NCBI RefSeq assembly: GCF_027943255.1 | Contig: NC_072896.1 | Location: forward strand, 34,932,501-34,996,500 | Direction of reading: 5' to 3' | Length of the DNA: 64,000 bases | Source of the DNA: Anastrepha obliqua | Lineage: Eukaryota > Arthropoda > Insecta > Diptera > Tephritidae | Shown here: positions 10,773-21,008 of the stretch, piece by piece | How positions within the stretch are numbered: position 1 is the first letter of the stretch | Layout: every line of letters starts with the position of its first letter | The notes under the pieces: model-generated | Databases searched by the model: none | The model's input: the letters and a program-made list of their open reading frames with translations, nothing else | Told to the model about the DNA's origin: nothing | Translations under genes and position numbers: made by a program

Positions 10773-11972
10773 ATGAACACACAAAAAAACGAACAAAACA
10801 AAAAATTTGTGCCGCGCTGCGACACAATACCATCCTCCGAGGAGGATACCCTGCTGGCCTCTAGTCAAGAAACGGCTGAGTCAGCAAAGAGTAAGGGAAG
10901 TACCAGCCATAGCACACCCCTACTAAACAAGCAACAACAACAACAAAAAGTTCTACCACAAACCTCGAAAAAGGCGGCGGACGGCACTCAGAGAGAGAGT
11001 CAGGCCGCTAGAAAACACAAATCCGAGGGTGCCCTCATGAAGTCTCGCTACACGAAGGCGAGGTTCATTCTAAGCAAGATTGCCAAAAATGAACTCGCTG
11101 GAGCGACTGACGAGCGCGACGCGGCCGACAAACTGAAATACCAGCAGGTGGTTAAGGAGTACGAAGACTTCTTATCCAACAAACCCAAGGAGGACAACAA
11201 AAAAAAAGGCGATGCGATGAAAAGGAACAGGTCACAGGACGTGATCGACCAGGCACCGAAGAGACCTAAGGTGTCCAGCAGCATCGAAGAAACAAAGCAA
11301 CGACCGTTCAGTGAGGTGGTTAAGGATAACCTCCTATATGCACTGATCGACGAGACCACAAACAGCGGCAAAGTGGTCCTGCAGAAGTGGGGGCAAGTGG
11401 AGGCCAAACTGTCCAAGCTCGTGTTAGACAAGCATGTGGTTGGAGCACAGGGCGGAACTCTCCCTTCCTTCGATTCTGCAGGAGTACTTCGCGGCTGTAG
11501 GGTTATCAAGTGCGACGACGACTGGTCAAGGGTTGTCCTAGAAAGGTGTGTTGCTGAGATCAGCAGCACACTGGAAGGCTTAAAACTTAAGCTTATTCCG
11601 GCCAAGGACATCCCCTGCCCTCCTCGCGCTCGCATTTGGCTGCCGGTGATGGACTTGAGCGGTGCAGAAGTGCTGAAGTACCTGAAGTCACACAACCCTA
11701 CGGTGCCGATGGACGACTGGGCAATCGTGAAGGCAGAAAAACCGCAAAAGAGCAGCATGTCATTCGTTCTGCAGATTAACGATGAGTGCCTGCCAATACT
11801 AAAACAACACGACAACAAAATGCGGTTTGGTCTAAGAAAGGCCAAACTAAAAATTTTCAAAGCAGACAGCAATGAAAATGAGGAAGACCTAGATGAGGCA
11901 GACAACAATATACAGCTAGAAAGACTAGAAAAGCTCGATCTAGCTGAAGACAACAATAAATCCGATGCCTAG
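10773..11972 (+). CDS. ORF1 nucleic-acid-binding (gag-like) protein with DUF4780-like domain
   Basis: A 399-residue protein that should coat the element RNA and help form the ribonucleoprotein. Residues 1-190 are polar and lysine/glutamine-rich, with a poly-Q run near residue 53, and look disordered and basic. Residues about 215-375 carry a folded segment with GVLRGCRVIKCDDDWSRVVL, PCPPRARIWLPV and MRFGLRKAKLKIFKAD, which resembles the DUF4780 domain common in fly retroelement ORF1 proteins. I see no CCHC zinc knuckle. The tail is acidic (NENEEDLDEADNN). The start is the ATG at 10773. The stop TAG overlaps the ORF2 start in ATGCCTAG, so ORF2 is probably made by termination-reinitiation or a frameshift. 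Confidence 0.88.
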   Translation: MNTQKNEQNKKFVPRCDTIPSSEEDTLLASSQETAESAKSKGSTSHSTPLLNKQQQQQKVLPQTSKKAADGTQRESQAARKHKSEGALMKSRYTKARFILSKIAKNELAGATDERDAADKLKYQQVVKEYEDFLSNKPKEDNKKKGDAMKRNRSQDVIDQAPKRPKVSSSIEETKQRPFSEVVKDNLLYALIDETTNSGKVVLQKWGQVEAKLSKLVLDKHVVGAQGGTLPSFDSAGVLRGCRVIKCDDDWSRVVLERCVAEISSTLEGLKLKLIPAKDIPCPPRARIWLPVMDLSGAEVLKYLKSHNPTVPMDDWAIVKAEKPQKSSMSFVLQINDECLPILKQHDNKMRFGLRKAKLKIFKADSNENEEDLDEADNNIQLERLEKLDLAEDNNKSDA

Positions 11973-14900
11973 AGCCATACAGGTGAATCTGCAGCACTCG
12001 AAATGTGCTACAGAGAACTTGGATGTCTTCCTCAGGGAAGGGGACATCGACATCGGTTTCATACAGGAGCCCTGGGTCAGAGACAACGAGATTAAGGGAT
12101 TCCAAGACAACAAGAGCATCAACATATTTTACAACAAAGCAGACGGTAAGCCTCGGTCATGCATAATCACTAAAAAACACTTAAAAGCTTTTCTGTGTTC
12201 TAATTTTAGTACTCCCGATTTTACGGTGGTGAAAGTGGAGCTACAGAAATCGGCGATATACCTGGCATCGGTGTATATGCCACATGAGAAACCGGCGCCG
12301 CCAGATGAAGTGGCTCGTTTCCTGTCAACATTGAACAGCACGGACAAACTATTGATGGGCTGCGACGCAAACGCAAGAGACGAGCTTTGGGGCAGTTCAG
12401 AGACGAATGAAAGAGGTGAGTCACTTTTCGAATTCCTATTAAACACCAACCTAGACATATGTAATGTAGGGACCACCCCAACCTTCACTTTTCCGAGCTC
12501 GGCAAATTTTCCAGGCTGGGAAGAAGTCTTAGACATTACCCTATGCACAAATAATAATTCCCAAATAGTCACAAATTGGAGGGTATCCGACAAGAGATCC
12601 TTTTCAGACCACAGCTGGATCCTCTTCGATATTAATCTTAAGCTTGAGAAACCCCTCCCATATAGAAATCCCAGAAGAACAAACTGGCATACATTCCGTA
12701 GAGTGACCCAGTCTAAACTTCAAAACTTAAATAGAACCATAACGTCAAGGGAAGACCTAGATGAGAAAGTAAGAGCTTTCGAAACTTCCCTGACGAAAGG
12801 ACTTGAAGCCTCATGTCCCGCCACATATGGCAAAACAACCTATCCTACCTGGTGGAATGAAGGTCTAAGTAAACTCAGGAAAATGACAAGAGAAATCTTC
12901 AATATCTGCTACAAACACAAATACTTCAAACCCGACAAAGACTGCCTTAGGGAATACAAGAAAGCAATCAAAGAGGCTCGGACAGAGGCTTGGAGAGATT
13001 TTTGTAGTTCCATAGAATCGACCAAAGATACGGCCAGACTAGGCAAGCTTCTATCCAAGGAACACTCCTGCCCTTCCTTCTTGAAGAAAGACAACGGAGA
13101 GTGGACAAAATCATCAGCTGACACACTAGAACATCTGGTAAACACACATTTCCCAGGCAACACAGAATATATTGAGAACAATACTGACAGTGTTCAAACA
13201 TCCAAACTATCACCCATTATAATCAACCACATCGTATCCCAAGATAGAATACTATGGGCGATAAAAAACTTTGAACCATATAAGGCAGCCGGTCCAGATG
13301 GGATATTCCCAGCCATGCTGTGGAACACTCGAGAAACGACGATTCCTTGGCTGGAGGTCTTTTTCAGGAAAAGCCTTATGCTAGGGCACATACCAAAGAG
13401 CTGGAGGAGGGTAAAAGTGATATTTATCCCTAAAGCTGGTAGACGCGGTCATGATACAGCGAAGGATTTCAGACCCATCAGCCTATCCTCCTTCATCCTC
13501 AAAACTCTCGAGCGACTGTTGGATGTATATCTCAGGGAAAAGATTACAGACTCAACGATCTCACCATCTCAACATGCCTATCTCAAAGGAAAATCCACAG
13601 AGACAGCTCTTCACGAGGTTGTAAGTGCGATTGAGAGGAGCATAGAATACAAGCAATACTCATTAGTCGCTTTTCTCGACATAGAGGGGGCCTTCAACAA
13701 TGTCACCACAAGATCCATAATTGAGGCTCTTAACATGTTAGGCATAGACAAAGGTCTCAACGAATGGATAGAGAACATGCTCAAAACTAGAATAATCATC
13801 GGTGAGGTAGGCAGCAGCACGATAAAACGCTCTGTCAACAGGGGAACCCCTCAGGGAGGAGTCTTATCCCCTCTACTGTGGTTACTAGTCGCCAACAACA
13901 TCCTCACCAAATTTAACCAAAAGGGAATTAAAGTGGTGGCATACGCGGACGACATAGTGCTTATGGTTTCAGGAATGTTTCCAACCACAATCAGTGAGAT
14001 TATGGAAGGAGCTCTGGTATTACTCAGCAATTGGGCCACGGACTGTGGTTTAAGCGTAAACCCGAGAAAAACTGAACTGATGCTATTCACCAAGAAAACC
14101 AAGGTGCCAAACTTTAATCTCCCAAAACTAAACGGCGTCAGCCTCACGCTAACCAAACAGGCCAAATACCTAGGGGTTATCCTGGACCCCAAACTCAGCT
14201 GGAAGTCCAACGTAGAGTACAGGGTAAAGAAAGCGAACATAGCACTTTACACATGTAAGAGAATGTTGGGGAAAAAATGGGGTCTCCAACCAAAATTATC
14301 CAACTGGTCCTACACAGCCATTGTAAGGCCAATACTAACATATGCGGCACTAGTTTGGTGGCCTGCAACAGAAAGGAAATACAACAAAACTAAGCTGAAC
14401 AAGATACAAAGAACAGCGTGTATTCTAACTACAGGAGCGCTTAGCACCAGTCCTACTGAAGCGCTCAATGTACTAACACATCTATTGCCATTAGATTTAC
14501 ACATTAAAACAATAGCTAGTTGCAGCGCGGTGAGACTCAGAGACATAGGAAGCTGGACAACAAGGCCGTACGGTCACAGCAAGATCCTCCTACAGGGACC
14601 CCCGCTGCTCAAAAACGGATCAGACTACACAGTCCCCGACCTAAACTTCAAGAAAGGCTTTACGGTACGCTTCCCACCGAGAGCCGAGTGGAGCAAAGGA
14701 GAGGTGATTGTAAGACACGAAATCGAAATCTATACCGATGGTTCTAAGATGAACTGTGGTGTGGGAGCTGGCTTCTATTCGGAGCCACTCAACCTATCTC
14801 AATCAATTCGTCTTCCTGATTATGCCACCGTGTTCCAGGCAGAACTTTTAGCGATCAGAGAAGCATGCAAATCCCTAGAACTCTACAAGGTAGTTGGTGC

Positions 14901-15558
14901 AAGAGTAGCTATCTTCTCAGACAGTCAAGCAGCTATTAAGGCCTTAGACTCCAACTACATTTCATCCAAACTGGTCCTACAGTGTAGAGAGGAGCTGAAA
15001 CTGCTCAGCCATTGGCTTGAAATTACCCTGATATGGGTTCCTGGTCATAGGAACATACGAGGCAATGAGATAGCGGATGAGCTAGCAAGAAAGGGCTCAA
15101 CACTAGACATAGCAGAGGCGGTGGCAGTTTCCACCCCACTGAACACACTAAAAGCATCTATTGCTTCACACTATCAAGCTTTAGCCGAAAGAAGATGGAA
15201 GCAAATACCTACATGTATCACAACAAAAAACACATGGCCGTCATATAAAATCCAAAGGACAAATGACCTGTTAGGATGCTCTCGGCCAAACATTTCACGG
15301 ATTACTGCAACCCTTACAGGACATTGGAAAGTAGGGGATCATGCAGCTAGACTCAATCTACCCTTCAATCCTATCTGTAGAAGCTGTCAAGCGGAAGGGG
15401 TGAAGGAAAGTCTGTTCCACTATTTATGTGAATGTCCGGGACTAGCCAGGGCACGACTCCGATCCTTCGGTAAGCCTTTCCTACAGCAAATTAAGGAGAT
15501 CTCAGTCATCGAGATAAAGGATTTGCTCCTATTCTTGGACCTCACTAAATGGATCTGA
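11965..15558 (+). CDS. ORF2 polyprotein: endonuclease, reverse transcriptase, RNase H
   Basis: A 1197-residue replication enzyme that nicks target DNA and copies the element RNA into the nick. The APE-type endonuclease is in residues 1-225 (N8, QEPW with E35, D134-N136, SDH at 214-216). RT spans about 485-760, with FIPKAGR, LDIEGAFNNV (D572), GTPQGGVLSPLL and AYADDIVL (DD 661-662). RNase H lies near 915-1050, with IYTDGSK, TVFQAELLAIREA, IFSDSQAAIKAL and WVPGHRNIRGNEIADELA; all acidic residues are present. The C-terminal zinc-binding tail CRSCQAEGVKESLFHYLCEC is at about 1137. It begins at the ATG at 11965, 8 nt inside ORF1. There are no internal stops. RNase H places it in LOA or I rather than Jockey proper. 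Confidence 0.95.
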   Translation: MPRAIQVNLQHSKCATENLDVFLREGDIDIGFIQEPWVRDNEIKGFQDNKSINIFYNKADGKPRSCIITKKHLKAFLCSNFSTPDFTVVKVELQKSAIYLASVYMPHEKPAPPDEVARFLSTLNSTDKLLMGCDANARDELWGSSETNERGESLFEFLLNTNLDICNVGTTPTFTFPSSANFPGWEEVLDITLCTNNNSQIVTNWRVSDKRSFSDHSWILFDINLKLEKPLPYRNPRRTNWHTFRRVTQSKLQNLNRTITSREDLDEKVRAFETSLTKGLEASCPATYGKTTYPTWWNEGLSKLRKMTREIFNICYKHKYFKPDKDCLREYKKAIKEARTEAWRDFCSSIESTKDTARLGKLLSKEHSCPSFLKKDNGEWTKSSADTLEHLVNTHFPGNTEYIENNTDSVQTSKLSPIIINHIVSQDRILWAIKNFEPYKAAGPDGIFPAMLWNTRETTIPWLEVFFRKSLMLGHIPKSWRRVKVIFIPKAGRRGHDTAKDFRPISLSSFILKTLERLLDVYLREKITDSTISPSQHAYLKGKSTETALHEVVSAIERSIEYKQYSLVAFLDIEGAFNNVTTRSIIEALNMLGIDKGLNEWIENMLKTRIIIGEVGSSTIKRSVNRGTPQGGVLSPLLWLLVANNILTKFNQKGIKVVAYADDIVLMVSGMFPTTISEIMEGALVLLSNWATDCGLSVNPRKTELMLFTKKTKVPNFNLPKLNGVSLTLTKQAKYLGVILDPKLSWKSNVEYRVKKANIALYTCKRMLGKKWGLQPKLSNWSYTAIVRPILTYAALVWWPATERKYNKTKLNKIQRTACILTTGALSTSPTEALNVLTHLLPLDLHIKTIASCSAVRLRDIGSWTTRPYGHSKILLQGPPLLKNGSDYTVPDLNFKKGFTVRFPPRAEWSKGEVIVRHEIEIYTDGSKMNCGVGAGFYSEPLNLSQSIRLPDYATVFQAELLAIREACKSLELYKVVGARVAIFSDSQAAIKALDSNYISSKLVLQCREELKLLSHWLEITLIWVPGHRNIRGNEIADELARKGSTLDIAEAVAVSTPLNTLKASIASHYQALAERRWKQIPTCITTKNTWPSYKIQRTNDLLGCSRPNISRITATLTGHWKVGDHAARLNLPFNPICRSCQAEGVKESLFHYLCECPGLARARLRSFGKPFLQQIKEISVIEIKDLLLFLDLTKWI

Positions 15559-15571
15559 CTTGGAAACAAAA

Positions 15572-15572
<1 letters not shown>

Positions 15573-15610
<38 letters not shown>
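15573..15610 (+). other. Poly(A) tail of the LOA-like element
   Basis: An uninterrupted run of 38 A follows CTTGGAAACAAAAC directly after the ORF2 stop. A tail of this length suggests the insertion is young, since such runs shorten and mutate quickly. Confidence 0.9.
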
Positions 15611-15611
<1 letters not shown>

Positions 15612-15983
15612 ACTTCATCATCATTTCACGAGATAGTGGTATTAAAACGGTGCTGGTCACTAATTAGGAGCATTTCAGCTAAGAAATGTTCAACCACCTC
15701 AACAACAACAACAACAACAAAGAATTGCTGTTCCCATGCGTTGAATCAAGAAGCAAGTCAAACTCACCATCAGCAATAACGCGTATTTGAAACTTATCCA
15801 AGCACCCGAACATCGTTTCTGTACCACCAGTGGCACAGCAATCGAAACACATCTTCAGTGGTTGGGTCCAAGATATGTCTTCATTACCAATTTATTAAAA
15901 TATCCAAAGTCTTTTACCAGCCCCAACAAATACAGACAACTTTATTACAAATCTGTTGAACTTCTCCGAGGTAACTAGGAGGT
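15611..15983. other. Spacer with CAA microsatellite
   Basis: ACAACAACAACAACAACAA lies near 15701-15720. Otherwise nothing is recognised. The open frame at 15787-15978 has no domain, although it sits just upstream of an RNase H fragment. Confidence 0.4.
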
Positions 15984-16133
15984 TATACAGGCGGATCAAA
16001 GTCTGACACCAGATCTCCGTTTGCAGGGACAGGCGAGCTTGATGGTTTAATTTCCGTCGGTGCAATGCCAACGTATTGCTTAATATTTACAACTGAAGCA
16101 GCTGCATTATTTGAAGCGGTACAATACGCCTCC
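15984..16133 (+). pseudogene. RNase H fragment of a non-LTR element (left part)
   Basis: The frame reads YTGGSKSDTRSPFAGTG and CLIFTTEAAALFEAVQYAS, the first two motifs of a retrotransposon RNase H. The first catalytic aspartate (YTDGS) is changed to glycine. The frame is cut by the minus-strand RT fragment that follows, and related RNase H sequence resumes at about 16870, so the two parts probably belong to one interrupted copy. Confidence 0.7.
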
Positions 16134-16146
16134 ATTACTTACTTAA

Positions 16147-16860
16147 TTAGATGGCACTACAACCATATGTCGATTTTGGCCGAATTAAAAATATTGCGCC
16201 ATCTAGCTCGGTTCGCTGCTTGCTGGCGCCAGTTGGTGAGACCGAGTGCTGCCAGATTATGCCTCACTTGATCTCTCCAACGGAGATTGGGTCTTCCTCT
16301 TTCTCGTCGTTCACCAGTAGGTTTCCTCTCGAAAGATTGTCGTGCCGGAGTACTTTCATTCATCCTCGAGACATGGCCAAGCCAGCGCAGTCGCTGTATT
16401 TTAATGCGCTTTACCATGTTCACATCTCGATATAGCTCATTCAGCTCGCTGTTCCATCGGATACGGAACTGACTCTCACCTACGCGAAGAGGGCAAAGAT
16501 CTTTCCGAGAATTTTTCTCTCGAACGCTCCCAGTGTCTTCATCGTCCAAGCTTCTGCGCCATATATGTACATGGGCGGAAGCTTTTGTACAGCCTCATTT
16601 CATTTTTCGAGAGAGGGCTCTTTTTCTCAATTGTCTACTGAGCCCAAAGTAGCACCCCTTGGCAGGAGTTATCCTTCGTTTAATCTCTAGACTGACGTCG
16701 TTCTAGCTGATTACATTTTTTTCTAAATAAACAAAGTCCTTCGACACTTCATATTCGCGGTTGCCAACAATGACGTGTTGTCCAAGACACGAGAACTCTC
16801 TGTATGTTGACAGCAGGGTGGGTGGGTCTTACTCTCATTCACCGTAAGACCCACTTTTTC
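16147..16860 (-). pseudogene. Non-LTR retrotransposon RT C-terminal fragment
   Basis: On the minus strand 16549-16157 is open and contains RIRWNSELNELYRDVNMVKR, KIQRLRWLGHVSRMNE, GRPNLRWRDQ and NWRQQAANRARWRNI. This is the C-terminal signature of a common invertebrate endonuclease-reverse transcriptase family. Upstream (16860-16550) the thumb is present but frameshifted: KVGLTVNESKT, YEVSKDFVYL and EIKRRITPAKGCYFGLSRQL. The copy is 5'-truncated and dead. It lies between two plus-strand RNase H fragments and probably inserted there. Confidence 0.85.
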
Positions 16861-16869
16861 TCCTCCAGA

Positions 16870-17300
16870 CTGGAGTGCGCTGAACACAAAATACTTCTAA
16901 AAGATGAGAGTTCCATAAAAATCGTGTGGATACCAGGTCATGCAAGTATTCGCGGAAAAGAGAATGCTGCCCAACTTGCTAAAGAAGCCTCCTGATAACC
17001 TTCACATTTATTCGAACCCTTCAACGGCAAAGACATTAAGAAGCTCGTAAAGAAATATATTCAGGAATGCTTCGCTATCGTTTGGTTAAGCTATCATCAC
17101 TGCTACAAAAATTACAACCCCTGTGGGGAAACGCCGATAAATTCATTCAACGTATCATGTGGCAAACTCAAAAAACTGGTTAACCTTAAAATCGGACACA
17201 GATGCAGATCTTTTAAAAGACACTCAAAGCACACCTTGGAGAGCGGCCCTATGATCCCTCTACAAGGCTTCTACAACGAACGCGGTTAGTTATTATCATC
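16870..17300 (+). pseudogene. RNase H fragment of a non-LTR element (right part)
   Basis: Contains IKIVWIPGHASIRGKENAAQ, the H motif and the region of the last acidic residue, then stops and decayed tail sequence (KDIKKLVKKYIQECF). It continues the RNase H domain started at 15984. No intact gene remains. Confidence 0.75.
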
Positions 17301-18670
17301 TTAGCATTTCCCCAGCTTGTATTTATGAAGGATAAGTCATGCAGGGAAGATATTTTGCTGTTATTTTTGGCCGGCCACGGTTTCTGCTTCCTTGGAGATT
17401 CCAATCTAAAGCAATTTTTGTGATGCTGTATGGCAGTTTTCTAAGAGCGTGTCAGCTCTTTCCAATTCCAGTTGTCAGACCCATTCTTTTATAAGGAAAT
17501 GTTGTATGGTGGTGTGCTATGCAGAACAAAACCTATTCTAATTTATTGAGTAAGGTGCAGAGATCAGCGAAAGTAGCAATGTGTGGCGTCATGAAAACCT
17601 CGCCGTCCATGGACATTGGCCTTCATGTTACATCTTCTATCCCTGGACCTCTCCTGTCAATACTCAGTGGTTTTTAAGGCTCAGACCGAGCTCACAATGG
17701 AAGACGGTCACCTATGGGCATTGAACGATCTTAGACTCCTTTACGGATATAGCCAGTGATTGTGATTATCACTCTCCTATTCTCTGCTTCGAAAGGAATT
17801 TCTAAGTGCAAATCTTTTCTAGACTGGAATGGCTTGAAGAAGATCCATCACCCAACACACTCGTTAAGATCTACACGGACGGATCTAAAATGAATACTGC
17901 TGTAGGATCTGGGTTATATTCCGCAGAGCTTTTTATTAGTGAATCCCTTAAACTGTTGGATCACTATAGTGTTTTCGAACTTAAGATTTATTGAGTTATT
18001 AAGTTAGAAATAAACAGAATAGCATCAGACGACTTAGCTGCCCTACGGGCTCTGGATGCATTCTAAATAACATCAAGGAGTGTCTTACATTGTCGCCAAT
18101 CTCTTAATGAGATGGTTAAACAGGTTCGTATTACCTTACGCTGGGTTCCAGACCACAGAAATATACCAGCGAAATGTAGTGCTGACCAACTTACAACAGA
18201 AGGCACCTGGATGCCTAACATAAAAAATTGCATGGAGTACCTATCGCAACTTATAAGCTTCTTGTTATGGAAGAATTAATAAATTCTTTAAGTAAAAGAT
18301 GGATTAGTGCCAATATCTGTGCAATTGCTAGGCGAACATGGCCAAGGCTAAATTTACATCTATCTAAGAATATTCTAAAAATGAGTACACTTTAAATTAA
18401 GACCCTAGTAGGGGCCCTCACAAGACATTATCTCGTAGGAAATTACACAAGGAGATTCGGCGTTTGCATGCATGATTTCTAACGTAGCTGAGGATAAGTT
18501 GGAAACAATTCAATATCTTTTTTGCACAAGCCAGGCTCTAGCCAGAAGCAGGAACCGATATTTAAGATACTACTTCTTAATGAATATGGATGATCTATAC
18601 CACTTAGGTACCAACAACCTTTCACGCTTTGTCCAAAACGCAGGATGGTTCAATCTGGAAAGGAAAATGT
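17301..18670 (+). pseudogene. RT thumb, RNase H and tail of a decayed LOA/I-like element
   Basis: Around 17470-17640 the frame reads VVRPILL, GNVVWWCAMQNKTYSNLLSK and VQRSAKVAMCGVM, the region after the RT active site. At 17805-17990 it reads LVKIYTDGSKMNTAVGSGLY, the first RNase H motif. At 18125-18210 it reads ITLRWVPDHRNIPAK, with the glycine of PGH changed to D. At 18290-18660 the C-terminal tail is visible (LSKRWISANICAIARRTWP, FLMNMDDLYHL). Stops and frameshifts divide every block. Confidence 0.8.
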
Positions 18671-18849
18671 AGCCAAGCCCCTGCGACTCACAATGGACTA
18701 ATTTCGTGATCTAAGTGGCATGGCTGTCTCTATGTCCCTAACCTACCCTTCCAATTCCTGTTTGTTAGCTGGCATAAGATGGGCTCCTCGTTCGATTGTC
18801 TCCAGATTTCTTCATTACTTATTTGTTGGTGATTCATCGAAGTTTCTGA
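18671..18849 (+). other. Likely 3' UTR of the preceding non-LTR remnant
   Basis: The string CACAATGGACTAATTTC followed by GATCTAAGTGG resembles the 3' ends of two other RNase H elements in the window (near 39255 and 41190), which share a variant of TCACAATGG with CTAAGT. Confidence 0.4.
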
Positions 18850-18854
18850 GTGAT

Positions 18855-19440
18855 TATTTTCGAAACGAGCCACGTCTCACTTCCTTATAGCCGCGTCGAC
18901 CTGACACATGCGTTGAATATCACGGCCTTGGTGTTTCTCGAAATTCGCGAGTTTGCCCAAATTTTCCATAAGCGCCCCAATACAACCCTTGTCTTGCTCA
19001 ATCTGTTGGTGTCGTCTTACTCTGCTCCTTCAACCGCTGCTTTAGTGCAGCTAACTATCAACGAACTCCACTTCTTTGCCATCTATCATGGCATGGTTGG
19101 TGTGATTGATTCTCAATGCGGTGGCTTTTGCGACGTTTATTTGCGGCCCGACCTTGCGTGACAGCGTTACAAGTTCGTCCGCCTTCGCTTACTTATCGGT
19201 CAGCTTGTGCGATAACAGTCACATGTCGTCACCAAAGTATCTATAAGTCTTGCAGTTGCCTGGTAATACCGCTGGGGCGCGTGGTGAGTTAGCACATGAC
19301 CTCAACAAGGGTGATAGGGAAAAGGAGCAGTGAGAGGGAACAGCCATGTTTGAGTCAAACGTTGGTTGAGAAAGCGTCCCTTATGGTACCATTGGGCAGT
19401 ATTGCAAGTTCGAAACCCTCATACAGCGTTTTGATCAGGC
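18855..19440 (-). pseudogene. RT fragment of an RTE-like non-LTR retrotransposon
   Basis: On the minus strand 19440-19250 gives LYEGFELAILPNGT and LKHGCSLSLLLFPITL, the RT box in which the usual KQGC reads KHGC. Further along, 19120-19020 gives VAKATALRINHTNHAMIDGK, the region before the thumb. Stops and small gaps break it. It resembles the fragments at 3.8-4.5 kb and 22.7-23.9 kb. Confidence 0.7.
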
Positions 19441-20195
19441 GAGTGAAAAATATATCAGTACATTAATAAAAAAATACATATAATAAAAGTTATTTTTTTT
19501 TATCATGAGTGTAAATGCCTAATATTGAAAACGATGCACTGCATCGACAAGTGTCTGTGTGTATATGATGGCAAACATATTTTCACGCTTTAGCAATGTG
19601 CACACTTACACATTGAAACAATTACAATAAGCACACACATCGTTGTATTTTCTCGCCCATTTCAGGTGCCTGTCATTAGGCAACATATCGGATATTGCCT
19701 TCAGTTCTTATATTTCCCGCTTTGTTAGGTAGAAATATTTTCAAAACAAGAATTTACTCGTATTCGCGTGCAATTGAACTATTTAGCACCGAATAGGCTT
19801 ATGCTTAGTTTTATTTCCTTAACACAAAAATTTTGATGCAATTTTGACCAGGCGTGCTTTATGATTGATTGCGACTCAAATGATCGACGTTTCAGTTAGC
19901 ACTAAGTATGAGAAGGAGTTTCTTGTATTTTGTAGTGGATTCTCTTTTGAAGTTTGGCGCATCTTACTTGAGCTGAATATAGAGAGTGGCGGCCGCCATA
20001 TCCGAGGTAGTTGGGCATGACAAAGCCGCGTTAACTATGGAGACAAAAGAGAGAGTTGACTTAAGGCGCCAAGCTCGTACAGGCCACCCAAGAATTGGAT
20101 AAAAAAATATTAGCATATTTCTTAAATAAAAATCTACTTTTTAGAATCGTAAAATTGTGGTTCCTAAAGAAAATTTGCTTGCTTTCACTTGTGTT
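19441..20195. other. AT-rich spacer, nothing recognised
   Basis: Short T- and A-rich stretches, no repeat I can match and no supported gene. Confidence 0.4.
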
Positions 20196-20967
20196 GCCAA
20201 TGCGCATCAGAGAACTGCACCGGTTGAGTGTAAAACATTCATACGCTTCGCTTGAACAAAAAAACAGGCCTTTGCGTTCAAACGATCGAACTTGTTCAAA
20301 TAAGTTATTGTCATTGTTTATCTCAGCTCAATCAAATCATGTGCAGCGTTTTAGCTCTCCGATGTTATCACCAATCGTCTTCATAGCAGCCGTTTCGGGT
20401 ATTTGCTCGTTCGGCTGTACATTCATTTTTTTGAGCAAGAATAAAAGGGCCGGTTTGAACACGTATGATCCCGCATGAGTTTTTGCATGTAACTATAGCA
20501 AAGTAAAAGCAAAATTTTAAAGCAAAAACACTATATTTTCATATTTGTTTTTGTTTTTCTTAAAACTTATAATAAAACATGAAAGAAAATAATGTAAATA
20601 AGGAAAACATTGCAACCAATTAATCCTTTCAAATACGAAACGCAATTTACAGCGTACATTGTACGCCAACGCTCGTTTGCTCGAACATGTGCTATTTACA
20701 ATAATGACAATTACTTCTTTGAACAAGTTTGATCGTTTGAACGCAAAGGCCGATGCTAATTTCATTCAATGCTGCTTTTTGTTCAATGATCAGATTTGAG
20801 CCGAAGACATTAGATCATACGTGTTGACTGAGCTGAACTACGCGTTCGCCTGCATGAGCTGACTGCACTTGACCAAATATTTTGGTTCAATTGACTGAAT
20901 GTGAGGAAGAAATTTAGCGTATGAACAACTCAAGAAAACAGTGAGCCATGCAGGACTCTGATGCGCA
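20196..20967. repeat. Imperfect foldback (inverted repeat) with shuffled arm blocks
   Basis: GCGCATCAGAG near 20201 pairs with its inverse CTCTGATGCGC near 20957. CCTTTGCGTTCAAACGATC near 20268 pairs with its inverse at about 20733-20751. AACACGTATGATC at 20458 pairs with GATCATACGTGTT at 20813. The blocks are not in the same order in the two arms, so this is more than a simple hairpin. No protein-coding content. Confidence 0.7.
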
Positions 20968-21008
20968 TATATAGATTTTTTTGACAACAGCAATAAGATT
21001 TATATATT

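Larger units (their letters stand above)
10400..15610 (+). mobile_element. Near-complete LOA-like non-LTR retrotransposon
   Basis: About 5.2 kb with a roughly 370 bp GC-richer leader, two long uninterrupted ORFs overlapping by 8 nt, and a 38-base A run (15573-15610). ORF2 has endonuclease, RT and RNase H, the arrangement of the LOA and I clades of the Jockey superfamily. The 3' UTR is almost absent: the ORF2 stop is about 14 bases from the A tail. No disabling mutation is visible, so it is the best candidate in the window for recent activity. Exact 5' end and target duplication were not found. Confidence 0.9.

Noticed and set aside
10462..10776. A 104-codon frame just before ORF1 that overlaps its start by ATGA
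   Set aside because: It begins with TTG rather than ATG, has no domain, and lies in the leader of the retrotransposon. The overlap alone is not enough to call a third protein.
11048..11956. A 302-codon open frame antisense to ORF1
   Set aside because: It is a shadow of the codon usage of ORF1: serine/leucine-rich with no domain, on the opposite strand of a well-supported gene.
20095..20478. A 127-codon frame across the shuffled foldback
   Set aside because: It has no domain, and its sequence is part of the inverted repeat blocks.
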